Assembly (NCBI RefSeq): GCF_900170025.1
Contig: NZ_FWEX01000005.1
Location: 673,774-737,773, forward strand
Length of the DNA: 64,000 nucleotides
Source: Nitrospira sp. ND1
GTDB lineage: Bacteria > Nitrospirota > Nitrospiria > Nitrospirales > Nitrospiraceae
Direction: 5' to 3'
The notes beneath the pieces were generated by a model. That model searched no databases, was not told where the DNA came from, and saw nothing but the letters and a program-made list of their open reading frames with translations. Numbering within the stretch: position 1 is the stretch's first letter; each line of letters starts with the position of its first letter. Of this stretch, positions 17,795-26,450 are shown piece after piece. Both the position numbers and the translations under genes were made by a program.

Positions 17795-19045
17795 ATGGGA
17801 GCCATGATTCTGCAAATGGTGGGGTGCTTGCTGGTGGCAGCGACCATCGGACTGATGATGGGCTGGCTGCTCCGCAGCTTTGCCACCTCTGAAAAACGTC
17901 AGCAGCTGTCCGAAATCGCCACCCGACTCCGCGGGCGCGAACATGAACTGGATACCCTCAACCATGAGTTGAAGGTGCGCACCTCTGCCGTCCAGATGCT
18001 GGAAGGCAAGATGATCACCTCGGAAGCGGCGCTCAAAGACCTGACCGCCGACCTCGGGACAAAAGTCGAACAACTCACGGCCTTGCAGACGGAGGTTCGT
18101 GAAAAGGGTGTGCGCCTGCATGCCGCCGAACGTGAACGGGATACCCTCCGACGCGAGGTCGAAGAAGCCGAAGCCAGGATCAAGGCACAATCGACGGGAT
18201 TTGCCGAAATGCAGGCGCAGATGGAGAATGCCGAAGACGTGTTGATTGCCCGCGACCAGGAGATTGCTACCTTAAAAACCTGGGTGGAGCAACTGGCGCC
18301 GAAAGATGCCGAGATCGCCCGGCTGCGCACCCGTACGGAAGAGTTGGAACCGTTCCTGGAAAAAAGCCGCCGATTGGAGCGCGAACAGGAGCAGGATCGC
18401 GCCCGCGCGTCAGCCATACTACAGGCCAAAGAACAGCAACTCGCACAGACCCAGGCACGCCTCAACGCAATCGAACTGGACCTCGCCAACCTGCGAACGC
18501 AGAGCCAGGAAGACCTCGCGCGATTCGGAGAGACATTGCAGGAACGGGACGCGGAGATTCAGCGTCTGCGGACAACGGTCGAAGAGTTGGACATGTTCCG
18601 GGGCGAGGTGGAGAAAAAAGACCTTGCGCTCCGCGAGGCCGAAGAGCGTCGTGTGATGGATGTGAGCGAGCGGGAAGAAGAGATTGGAGCACTCCGCAAG
18701 CGACTCGTCGAGTATCGTGTAGCCCAGCGGTTCAGCGCGCAAGCTAAGTCGACGGGAGCCACCGAGTCGGGCTCAACCGGTAGCGCCACCACAAAACGGA
18801 GCGCAGGAAAAGGTCACCCGGCCCAAAAAGACGATCTCAAACAGATCCACGGGATCGGCCCGGTGATGGAGCGCGTCCTCAATCGCATGGGGATGTTCAC
18901 GTTCCGGCAGATCGCCGAGTGGAAGGAACAAGACGTCGAACACATGGCATCGGAACTCAACACGTTCCCCGATCGCATCCGACACGACAATTGGATCGAC
19001 GGCGCCAAGGAGCAGCACTTCCTGAAGTACGGCGAGGAACTCTAA
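17795..19045 (+). CDS. Membrane-anchored coiled-coil protein with C-terminal helix-hairpin-helix domain
   Basis: 416 residues. One N-terminal membrane helix (MVGCLLVAATIGLMMGWLLR) is followed by about 280 residues of continuous heptad-rich coiled coil. The C-terminal 75 residues resemble the helix-hairpin-helix domain found after ribosomal-protein-like or envelope coiled coils: DDLKQIHGIGPVMERVLNRM, then EWKEQDVEHMASEL. GAGGAACGGTGAACCT precedes the ATG. The gene starts 4 bp after the OmpA-like gene, so the two products probably work together at the envelope. No precise function is known to me. Confidence 0.8.
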   Translation: MGAMILQMVGCLLVAATIGLMMGWLLRSFATSEKRQQLSEIATRLRGREHELDTLNHELKVRTSAVQMLEGKMITSEAALKDLTADLGTKVEQLTALQTEVREKGVRLHAAERERDTLRREVEEAEARIKAQSTGFAEMQAQMENAEDVLIARDQEIATLKTWVEQLAPKDAEIARLRTRTEELEPFLEKSRRLEREQEQDRARASAILQAKEQQLAQTQARLNAIELDLANLRTQSQEDLARFGETLQERDAEIQRLRTTVEELDMFRGEVEKKDLALREAEERRVMDVSEREEEIGALRKRLVEYRVAQRFSAQAKSTGATESGSTGSATTKRSAGKGHPAQKDDLKQIHGIGPVMERVLNRMGMFTFRQIAEWKEQDVEHMASELNTFPDRIRHDNWIDGAKEQHFLKYGEEL

Positions 19046-19146
19046 CCGGCAGCACGGTCCTCCCTCCGGGTTCCCGACCACCTGCACCGCGTCAACCACC
19101 TCAACACGTTGCCGATCGGCAGGCCCCCGGCACCTCCCCCCTCCCC

Positions 19147-20331
19147 TCACTCATCCAGGCTGGGTCGGACAAGATACGGCCCATAGACCAGAGCAAACAG
19201 CAGATAGGCCCCGCTCCACGCGGCTCCGGCGGAGCCAAGCACCAGATTCGTCGGAAGGCCGGTGCCTGGTCCGAAGACACGCAACATCGCGCCGAGGATC
19301 ACCAACCCATAGATGAAGACCGTTGCGGGACCGGCATGTTTGGGCCGCCCCGTGTGGCCGAGACTTGCACGCGTCATCACCGCCAGGGTCATCGATCCGA
19401 CGGCGCCGGTGGTCAATGCATGCACCGCATCTTCTTTCGCGAGCCCGATTCCCAGCAGAGCGCACCCGAGAACCAGCATCGACAAGGCGAGCCAGCCGTA
19501 CCCCACATGCAGACTCAGCACGAGCGGTTCCCGCCATGTGAGCCAGCCGTACCAGCGCAAGAGACGAACGAGATTCACGGTCCCGGCAGCGAGAAAGATC
19601 CAGCCCGTCGCCGACGCCAACGGCAGCACCGTCCAGGCCAGCGCGGCCATGAGGACCAGCGCGATCGAGAGTGCGTCGAAGCGGGAAAACGGTGCAGGTC
19701 GTTCCTTCTTCCCGTGACCCGCCAGAAATTCTCGCGTAAAGTTCGGCGTGAGTCGTCCGCCGATGAAGGTCAGCAGGAAGAGGTCCAGCGCGAGCGCGAG
19801 CCGCAGCGCAAGGTCCGTCTCCGCGCCGCTCACTGTGAGAACATGGAAGGTCATATTCGCGGCGGCGTACAGACTGATCGCTACGGCCACCGGCGCATGG
19901 TTCCAACTGTTCCCGGCGGCAAGTTCCCGCCACAGCAGCCCCACCAACGCGACGAGAAACGCCCCGTCCACGATGGCGGCGAAGAACGGTGTCACCAAAG
20001 GAATCGCCATGGCCATACGTCCGGCCAGCCACAGGCTGAAGAGCAGCATCAGTTCGCGGCCCTGGATCGCCGGACGATCCGTCCAGTTGGGCACCGCCGT
20101 GAGGAGGAAGCCGGCAATCACTGCAGGGAGAAAACCAAACAGCATCTCATGCACATGCCAATCGCGAGCCGTGGAGAGCAGGACCGGGTTCCCGGTTCCG
20201 GCCAGGATCAGAATCCAGGCGGGAACCGCCACACCGGCGAACAGTGCAGCCCCCAGGAAAAACGGGCGGAATCCGTACGAAAAGAACGTCGTCATCGGCG
20301 AGACTGCGCGTCGTTCCACTCCATTACCCAT
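19147..20331 (-). CDS. nnrS: NnrS-family membrane protein
   Basis: 394 residues, about twelve membrane helices. NnrS proteins are haem- and copper-containing membrane proteins linked to resistance to nitric oxide and nitrosative stress. Family features: FFSYGFRPFFLGAALFAGVA at the start, DWHVHEMLFGFLPAVIAGFL, LTAVPNWTDRP, and HALTTGAVGSMTLAVMTRAS with conserved histidines. It is the last gene of a minus-strand run, 147 bp after the previous one. It fits a nitrogen-cycle organism exposed to NO. Confidence 0.93.
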   Translation of the reverse strand: MGNGVERRAVSPMTTFFSYGFRPFFLGAALFAGVAVPAWILILAGTGNPVLLSTARDWHVHEMLFGFLPAVIAGFLLTAVPNWTDRPAIQGRELMLLFSLWLAGRMAMAIPLVTPFFAAIVDGAFLVALVGLLWRELAAGNSWNHAPVAVAISLYAAANMTFHVLTVSGAETDLALRLALALDLFLLTFIGGRLTPNFTREFLAGHGKKERPAPFSRFDALSIALVLMAALAWTVLPLASATGWIFLAAGTVNLVRLLRWYGWLTWREPLVLSLHVGYGWLALSMLVLGCALLGIGLAKEDAVHALTTGAVGSMTLAVMTRASLGHTGRPKHAGPATVFIYGLVILGAMLRVFGPGTGLPTNLVLGSAGAAWSGAYLLFALVYGPYLVRPSLDE

Positions 20332-20478
20332 GGTCCCTCACTCCTCCCCCTCACCTACTCAGGCCGATACATCGATGCGTCGACATGACCGCCATAGTAA
20401 TACCACAGCGACCGCGATGTCTCGGCAGAGAACAACCGAAGCTCTGAACAGGCGGTGAGGAATGAAAGAACAACTGCC

Positions 20479-21471
20479 CTACTCGACGTCGTACCCGCGA
20501 GCCGGCAGGTACGGACCCGGCGCGTGCAGCAATTGAAACGCCTCGCGCGTATCGACCCGCGCAGTTTCCGCGGAATGTGCGGCAACCGGAGCAGCCCCGA
20601 TCTCAACCGGCTCCCTCCGGATCTCCTGACCGGTTCGACTGCGGTACACCAGTTCGTCGGTATCCAGATCGTATTCAGGCAACTCGAGGCTCTCCCATCG
20701 CTGCATGAAGTAGTGGGCGTAGAACGTATACAGACCATGCTCCTTGCGGTTCCGCTGCAAGACATACTCCGGCATGTTCTGACTATCCAGATCGACATGG
20801 TAATGCTGCAACCAGAGATAGTCACCGAGGATCACCAGTTTGACCAGCGGAGCATCGGCATAGAGCTTCAGCCTCACGACCTTGCCGATCGCCTTGAGAC
20901 GCTTGAGCAGCGCGATGCTCCGCCGAACCTCCTCACGGAAGGCCGGATACGTGCAGGTAGGATGGGCCAAGGCCTGCATGCGGGCGCGCGCATCCTGACT
21001 GAACGGATTCACCAGGAGGATCTTGGCCTCCAGGCTCTTGTCGAGGACCGACGACAGATCGCCGACCTGGTCCACCAGGGTCCCGGCTCCGCTGGACCCG
21101 ATCACCATCACGGAACGACCGGTACCCTGCTCATCTTTCAACGCTTGAATACGCCGGCGCGCCTGTGGCCCGCGCCGGGGAAAGAAAGAGACGAGGCCGG
21201 CGCCGAGCGCAGCTTCGGCAAGCGCCCGATCCCGCAGACTGCGGTGGACATAGTTGAAGCAGCCCATCAACAGAACAGCCGCGATCATCTCGACGGCAAT
21301 CAGTGAAAATTTGTCATGTTCGACATGCGACCAGAACGACAGGAACCGGCCGGCTCCGGCCGGCAGGAGGAGCGCAATGCCTGCGCTCATGGCGACGATG
21401 ACGATGTGATACAGGCTCCCTGCCGCATGGCGGAGGAATGCCCGGAGAACGAAACAGGATTCGTGAAACAA
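20479..21471 (-). CDS. Membrane protein with cytoplasmic PLD-like domain, unknown function
   Basis: 330 residues from a TTG at 21471 with GAGGTG 7 nt upstream; the first ATG is at 21390. Two N-terminal membrane helices (IVIVAMSAGIALLLPAGAG; LIAVEMIAAVLLMGCFNYVH) precede a soluble domain. That domain resembles phospholipase-D-like nucleotide-signal domains in layout: VMVIGSSGAGTLVDQVGDLS, KILLVNPFSQDARARMQALA, VRLKLYADAPLVKLVILGDY, then LQHYHVDLDSQNMPEYVLQR. A canonical HKD catalytic motif is not visible. It lies between the NnrS and TPR genes on the same strand. Confidence 0.6.
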   Translation of the reverse strand: MFHESCFVLRAFLRHAAGSLYHIVIVAMSAGIALLLPAGAGRFLSFWSHVEHDKFSLIAVEMIAAVLLMGCFNYVHRSLRDRALAEAALGAGLVSFFPRRGPQARRRIQALKDEQGTGRSVMVIGSSGAGTLVDQVGDLSSVLDKSLEAKILLVNPFSQDARARMQALAHPTCTYPAFREEVRRSIALLKRLKAIGKVVRLKLYADAPLVKLVILGDYLWLQHYHVDLDSQNMPEYVLQRNRKEHGLYTFYAHYFMQRWESLELPEYDLDTDELVYRSRTGQEIRREPVEIGAAPVAAHSAETARVDTREAFQLLHAPGPYLPARGYDVE

Positions 21472-21599
21472 CGAGACACCTCTAGAACAGGTAAAGAAAG
21501 ATTCCCACGGCGGTGACGAGCTGGCAGTGCGAACGACGGAGGAACAACCTTCGGCGGTAGGCTCAGCGGAGACGGCGCGGCTGCGGGCACAAACAACAA

Positions 21600-21659
21600 T
21601 CGCGTAAGACTTCAGAGATTCAAGGGCTGCTGCCCCCGGCTACAGAAGGTCTTACGCGA
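21600..21659. repeat. 11-bp perfect inverted repeat in an intergenic spacer
   Basis: TCGCGTAAGAC at 21600-21610 is matched exactly by GTCTTACGCGA at 21649-21659, with a 38-nt loop that itself contains GGGCTGCTGCCCCC. It lies between two minus-strand genes, about 90 nt after the TPR gene stop, and could be an RNA hairpin or a protein-binding dyad. No T tract follows on either strand. Confidence 0.6.
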
Positions 21660-21751
21660 ACACCCGCACTGTACCAGGTCTGATGACGCGACGCAAGGAC
21701 GGGAATGCTGAGAGGCGTATCCACACGGTGATTCGACACCAGTCGCTTCGC

Positions 21752-22693
21752 TCAGGTCGCCAACTGATCCGTCAGCCAATCCATCGCATCAGGCGACGCC
21801 AACCAGGCTTCGGCAAAGTTCGCAATATACAAAACCGCTTCGTTCCGGTCTCCGGGACTATAGTGTTCCGGCAAGCGAGCCGGCGGTTTCCGCTTGCCGG
21901 CAAAGAACCCAGCCACGTGCGGATTGCCGTCCATCGCCAATACCAAATGCTCCTTTGCTGCGACCTGGTCTCCCCGTCGAAGGTCGAGCAAGACATGGCT
22001 CCACAGAAACGCGGCAGAGGCGTCGTGCGCATAGTCACGAAAGAGTCGTGCTGCTCCAGTATCCTTCCCCAGCGTAAGATAGCGACTCAACAATCCATGG
22101 CGAATCCCCTGGTTGTCGTCAGGATTCAGCTCTAATAACGCTTCGCAATGCGTGAGCGATTCTCGCTTCCGGCCTAGAGCCCACAAACAATCGGCCAGCC
22201 CCCGGCGCGCGCGCATGTACGGTCTGGTTTCGATCATGCCCCAGAAGTATCCCCTGTGCTCGTCAAAAAAGGCTTTGCCCAGGCTCCGCCGCCCGGCATC
22301 GACCCCTTGCTGATACAAGGTACAGGCTTCCTGCGGGGATCGTGCCTCTGCCTCCGCCAGCACATTGTAGGCATCCGCACAATCAGGGAAAATTTCGAGA
22401 GCCTCGCGGGCGAGGGCGGCAGCTTGTCGTTGAGTCCGTGCCTCCCAGGCCTGATAGATCAATGCTTGAGCCCGTTCTGTCGGAGCCTGCGCCCGAAGCA
22501 GGGGAAGCCGGCCACCCCCCTCTTCCATCAGACGAGTCATGAAGGCCTGCGCATCGTCCAGGCTTTCAAACGCTTGTTCCCGCATGATTCGGTTGAGATC
22601 CGCCATGAACGCATCCGTGCCGGTCCGGTTCCGCCCCGGCGATGCGGGAGACTTTCCCACCTGTGCGCGTGTGCCTGTGGATTTTTTCGTCAT
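21752..22693 (-). CDS. TPR-containing protein, ST7-like
   Basis: 313 residues, soluble. It starts with a basic, disordered region, followed by a helical region (LNRIMREQAFESLDDAQAFM) and TPR-like repeats at about 90-230 (ALEIFPDCADAYNVLAEAEA; CLWALGRKRESLTHCEALLE). The segment FFDEHRGYFWGMIETRPYMR followed by ARRGLADCLW resembles the ST7 tumour-suppressor-like family that occurs in bacteria. Probably a scaffolding protein. It starts 112 bp after the stop of the 1,052-residue membrane protein on the same strand. Confidence 0.7.
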   Translation of the reverse strand: MTKKSTGTRAQVGKSPASPGRNRTGTDAFMADLNRIMREQAFESLDDAQAFMTRLMEEGGGRLPLLRAQAPTERAQALIYQAWEARTQRQAAALAREALEIFPDCADAYNVLAEAEARSPQEACTLYQQGVDAGRRSLGKAFFDEHRGYFWGMIETRPYMRARRGLADCLWALGRKRESLTHCEALLELNPDDNQGIRHGLLSRYLTLGKDTGAARLFRDYAHDASAAFLWSHVLLDLRRGDQVAAKEHLVLAMDGNPHVAGFFAGKRKPPARLPEHYSPGDRNEAVLYIANFAEAWLASPDAMDWLTDQLAT

Positions 22694-22804
22694 GACCGCA
22701 CGCTCCCGATCACGCCTCTCCTGGAGATCGCACCTATCATCGATTCAGCCCTCGTCGTCGCCGGCATCTGTACTCTGCGCTCATACCGGCCGGAGACGTT
22801 CATA

Positions 22805-25800
22805 TCAAAAAATGGTGGCCAGGTACTCCAGCAGAAATACAAGCCCGGTGCCGCCCGTGGGCAACGCAATCGCCCCGAACAACGGATGGCGGGTGAACGG
22901 CAGAAACGCGCCCTCCTGATAGTCCTCGATCAGCGCCACCATTCGCTCGACCTGCTCTCGCTTTTCCTTCTTGAAGACGACTTCGCCGGATAATCCATCG
23001 AGCCGAGACTTCAATTGGACGACGGCGGCGCGTTTGGCCTGCTCGGCGGAACGACGCAGAAACACCCCGTTCCCGAATGCATAGGCGGCGTTCACCCCGA
23101 AGATCGCCATGAGACCGAGCGGAAAGTCCCATCGGTCGAAATAACTGTGCCGGGCAACCGCCATGAGGAACACGACCACGAACGGATAATAAATCATGGC
23201 GCTGATGACCGCCGTGCGCTTGGCAATGAACTCCACCGCGATCCACTCATGTACATAGGCCTGGTCCACTCCCCGCTTTGCAGCCTCCCGGACGAGCAGC
23301 CGGTCCGACCACCAAATAGTCGTGCCGACCATGATTTTGATCAAACGCCGGCAGAGCCGCGTCGCATCGACGACATAAAACATCAACAGCGTCATGGCCA
23401 GAACACTGAACCCCAGTACGGCATAGCTGATCGTAAAGCAGGCCGACCCGCGGCAAGGCATCACGGGAAATCCGGAGATCACCAGCAACAGGGCCCCGAA
23501 CCCCAGATAACACAGTGCCTGCGGCACGATGCGCACAAGTCGCTCCTTCCAGCTCCCCAACGCCCGATATTCCCGCCACAGCAGAGCCGCCTCCGCATCG
23601 CCCATCGGTTGCGGACGCCAGTGATGAATGCCGACGAGTGAACCGGCTTGAATCGAGAGCGGCGCCCGTGGACGGAGGAACCGGAAACGGCGGCTCAGCT
23701 GCGTTTCGTTGTCCCGCAGCCGTCTCCACGAATGTCCGAGAAAGAGCAGACAGAGCAGGAATGCGAGAAGCCTGAGCACCGTGGTCGGCCAGACACTGAT
23801 CCCGTCGGTCAGCGAGAAGGGTTCACCCGCCGTTCGATCGCTCATCGCCCAGCAGAGCAGGCCGAGCAACAGGCACACCATCAAGACAAGGCCGACCACA
23901 GCTCCCTGGACCCAACGAGATTGCGCCCATTGCCACAACTCGCTGTTGATCAACAGCGCACAGAGGGCCATGAGACTGAGTGCAGATAAGAACAACGCAA
24001 TCGTCTGCGGGCTGAGCACGCGCAATTCACCGGTATCCGGGTCCAGATCGGGACGCGGAAGATGCAGGTTCGGAAGCGCCTCCGGTCGCCGACCGGCATC
24101 GTAAGGTCCATCGAGGCTGATATCGACAGGGCCATGACGCCCGACTTCATACAACCGCGGGGGCACCGTCTTCGGGAACGTCACCGTCGCCGGAATCTGC
24201 AGTTCGCCAGGGCCCGGGCCCGGCACGATATCATTTACGGCCCGCAGCACCGAATAGAACAACGCGGTCTGATAACTGTCGCGGAACGGCGGAATGGGTG
24301 TCTGAATCAACGGATGAAGTTCCAGACCGAAATGGGACGCGATCACCAGATTCCTGGTCCACTGGAGCTGGCTCGGATGGGTCAATCGTGCATCGAGATC
24401 GGTCGTGAAAAACAGGGCGTGGGGAAAGTCGCTCCGCAAAGCCTGGAGGATCATCAGCTTGTCGTACACGTCGCTGCCCAACACGCCGATGGCCTTGAAC
24501 TCGCCGTCGTTACTCGCTTCTTCGCGCTTGAGGGTTTCAACCAGCCGTCGAAGATAGTCCAACTGACTGCGGCCGGCCGGAGTCTCCGCCAGACTCTGCT
24601 CCCCACGCAGTCCCCCGTCTCCGATTTTTCCTTTCGTCTGAGCGCCACCGGAATCCTTCTCAGTATTCTTGGGCGGCAGCTCGCCGTCGAGGCCGGCCAG
24701 GTAGGAATAACGGTGCACCCAGTCCGGATACTGTTCACTGCGCAAGCGATTAAAGTGATACTCGAAGCCTCTCATCGCGCGATCAGGCCCTGTCTCCGCC
24801 AGGCTGCGTGCCATCGCGACGAGTGTACGCGGCAGGGACCTCCCGTAGAGCGTGTCCCATTCCGAGATCAGAGCGATATGAGGAATCCGGCACTTCCCGT
24901 CCGAGTGCCGGGATGACACCGCGGCAGAATCGGAGTCTGCCTCCTTGCACGGCCCAGCCTCCCCCCGCGGAATCGTCAAGTCGATCCGGCGACGTTTGAG
25001 CTCCTCCACCAGTTGCTCCGCCAGCACGGCATCCGTGCCGATGGTCCGGATCAAGCGCAGTCCGCCCGCCTCGAACCACTGCTCCACGCCGCGTGCCGCA
25101 TCCGGCCCTTGAAGGTCACCCAACAGAACCGGATCTGCCGCCGTCGCCCAGGATGAATAGAATTGAACACCTTTCAGCGAATCCAACTGCCGCCGGGAGG
25201 CAGCAAGAAAAGCCGCGGACGATCCGCCCGAGGATTGATCGGCACCGTACAAGGCCGTCAGTTCGCCGACCATGGCGCCCAGCGAACCGGAGGAGCGTGG
25301 CCCCACCACACGATAGGACACCGTACTCTGCTTGAACGCCTGCTGAACTTCCGTCACCAGCTCACTGAGCGACAGAAGCGGCTTCGGACTGAAGTCCTGT
25401 TCCTTCAGCCAAAGCACCAATACCTGCGTAGACTGCTTCGGCTCAGCCGGTTTGGGCCTCCCGAGAAACGACTCGACGGGGACGACGAGATGCACGTTTC
25501 CCGGTCGGACAAAATATCTGATCGATTCGCCGGACTCCGGCTGATATCCTGCCGCCCCTAAGGCCGACACGAGGGCGTAGCGATCCCGCAACCTCGACTC
25601 GACTCCGCTGGCATAGGGACTTCCGTCCACAAAGACCGGCAACAATAAAAAGTCGGAAGGTGCTCCGGCTTGAGTCACCGCCGTCAGCAGTTTGAAAAAG
25701 GTGTGGTGTGCGTCCGAATCAGGCTGTTTTGCGACAGCAGCCTCTTTCTGTCGGTGGGTCGAGACAGCCTCGAAGGGATCCTGCCAGAGTCGCGCCTGCA

Positions 25801-25963
25801 CCCGATCCGCCCCGATAGACACAGCCTTCTCCGCTTCCTTGTCGATTGGCCGCGACGTCTTGAGCGGTACCTGGTAGATGACGAGGCTGCTGACCACCGC
25901 CAACAACAAGGCCACGATGCCCGTCAGCGGCAGCTTGGATTTCTCTTCCTTCTGTTCAGCCAT
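22805..25963 (-). CDS. Very large membrane protein with an extracytoplasmic receptor-like region, unknown family
   Basis: 1,052 residues from the ATG at 25963 (MAEQKEEKSKLPLTG); the frame extends to 26131 but the extra residues look non-coding. One membrane helix near residues 15-35 (TGIVALLLAVVSSLVIYQVP) is followed by about 620 extracytoplasmic residues, which alternate strand and helix like a periplasmic-binding or amidase fold: IPHIALISEWDTLYGRSLPR, GVLGSDVYDKLMILQALRSD, FFTTDLDARLTHPSQLQWTR. Then come seven or eight membrane helices and a basic C-terminal segment. I recognise no family or catalytic motif. Downstream on the same strand are the TPR, PLD-like and NnrS genes. Confidence 0.75.
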   Translation of the reverse strand: MAEQKEEKSKLPLTGIVALLLAVVSSLVIYQVPLKTSRPIDKEAEKAVSIGADRVQARLWQDPFEAVSTHRQKEAAVAKQPDSDAHHTFFKLLTAVTQAGAPSDFLLLPVFVDGSPYASGVESRLRDRYALVSALGAAGYQPESGESIRYFVRPGNVHLVVPVESFLGRPKPAEPKQSTQVLVLWLKEQDFSPKPLLSLSELVTEVQQAFKQSTVSYRVVGPRSSGSLGAMVGELTALYGADQSSGGSSAAFLAASRRQLDSLKGVQFYSSWATAADPVLLGDLQGPDAARGVEQWFEAGGLRLIRTIGTDAVLAEQLVEELKRRRIDLTIPRGEAGPCKEADSDSAAVSSRHSDGKCRIPHIALISEWDTLYGRSLPRTLVAMARSLAETGPDRAMRGFEYHFNRLRSEQYPDWVHRYSYLAGLDGELPPKNTEKDSGGAQTKGKIGDGGLRGEQSLAETPAGRSQLDYLRRLVETLKREEASNDGEFKAIGVLGSDVYDKLMILQALRSDFPHALFFTTDLDARLTHPSQLQWTRNLVIASHFGLELHPLIQTPIPPFRDSYQTALFYSVLRAVNDIVPGPGPGELQIPATVTFPKTVPPRLYEVGRHGPVDISLDGPYDAGRRPEALPNLHLPRPDLDPDTGELRVLSPQTIALFLSALSLMALCALLINSELWQWAQSRWVQGAVVGLVLMVCLLLGLLCWAMSDRTAGEPFSLTDGISVWPTTVLRLLAFLLCLLFLGHSWRRLRDNETQLSRRFRFLRPRAPLSIQAGSLVGIHHWRPQPMGDAEAALLWREYRALGSWKERLVRIVPQALCYLGFGALLLVISGFPVMPCRGSACFTISYAVLGFSVLAMTLLMFYVVDATRLCRRLIKIMVGTTIWWSDRLLVREAAKRGVDQAYVHEWIAVEFIAKRTAVISAMIYYPFVVVFLMAVARHSYFDRWDFPLGLMAIFGVNAAYAFGNGVFLRRSAEQAKRAAVVQLKSRLDGLSGEVVFKKEKREQVERMVALIEDYQEGAFLPFTRHPLFGAIALPTGGTGLVFLLEYLATIF

Positions 25964-26415
25964 TGAGGCGATCCGTCTTCCGGAAAATTGCGTCAGCGGC
26001 GCGTTCGCATCACGGCTCGCGCCAGGCATCTTCTTCACGTCAAAAAACAGCGACAGGCTAGCCTTGGGCAACAAAACTGTCAATGGAGAGAATGAGGAAA
26101 TGGTGGTGACTCGATAAGACCCGCACTGCATCCTTGGATATGCATCATCCCAATGCTCCCTCCAGCTCGCTTCCCTTATTTCCCAGGAGGGTAGTCAGGG
26201 TAGCCTCCAGCTGCGCGCAGCCTTCTTACCCACCCAACCCTCCGGTGCGCCGCGCCGTTTACCCAGGCGAGGGCCTTCCGAGCCAGCTCCTCTTCTATCC
26301 AGGGAGGGTGGCTTGGTGGTATCCGACTGTGCGCGTCCAACGAGGGCCTTCTGAGGCCGCGCGTTGCGCGAACAAAGGAGATCAGCAGGCCGCCCTCCCC
26401 TCTCCTCCCTTCCGT
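25964..26415. other. Divergent intergenic region with degenerate repeats
   Basis: 452 bases between the large membrane protein and the dnaE promoter. From 26175 to 26380 there are two loosely repeated blocks: CAGGAGGGTAGTCAGGGTAG near 26188 versus CAGGGAGGGTGGCTTGGTGG near 26298, and GAGGGCCTTCCGAG near 26270 versus GAGGGCCTTCTGAG near 26342. They look like decayed copies of one element. No gene is supported. Confidence 0.45.
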
Positions 26416-26444
26416 TTGACTTCAACTTTCCCTCTCACTACAAT
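26416..26444 (+). promoter_or_regulatory. Strong sigma-70-like promoter, 6 bp before the dnaE start codon
   Basis: TTGACT at 26416-26421 and TACAAT at 26439-26444 with an ideal 17-bp spacer. Only six bases separate the -10 box from the GTG at 26451, so transcription would start at or next to the start codon. No ribosome-binding site fits in that space. Confidence 0.65.
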
Positions 26445-26450
26445 TCGCCC

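Noticed and set aside
19151-20032. Long minus-strand frame inside nnrS in another phase
   Set aside because: Arg/Ser/Gly-rich shadow of a GC-rich gene, without ribosome-binding site or domain; the NnrS frame has clear family motifs.
18919-20388. 489-residue plus-strand frame opposite nnrS
   Set aside because: Same antisense artefact, and it overlaps the end of the coiled-coil gene.
20479-21471. Assigning the membrane protein to phospholipase D
   Set aside because: No HxKxxxxD motif; only the overall layout is suggestive.
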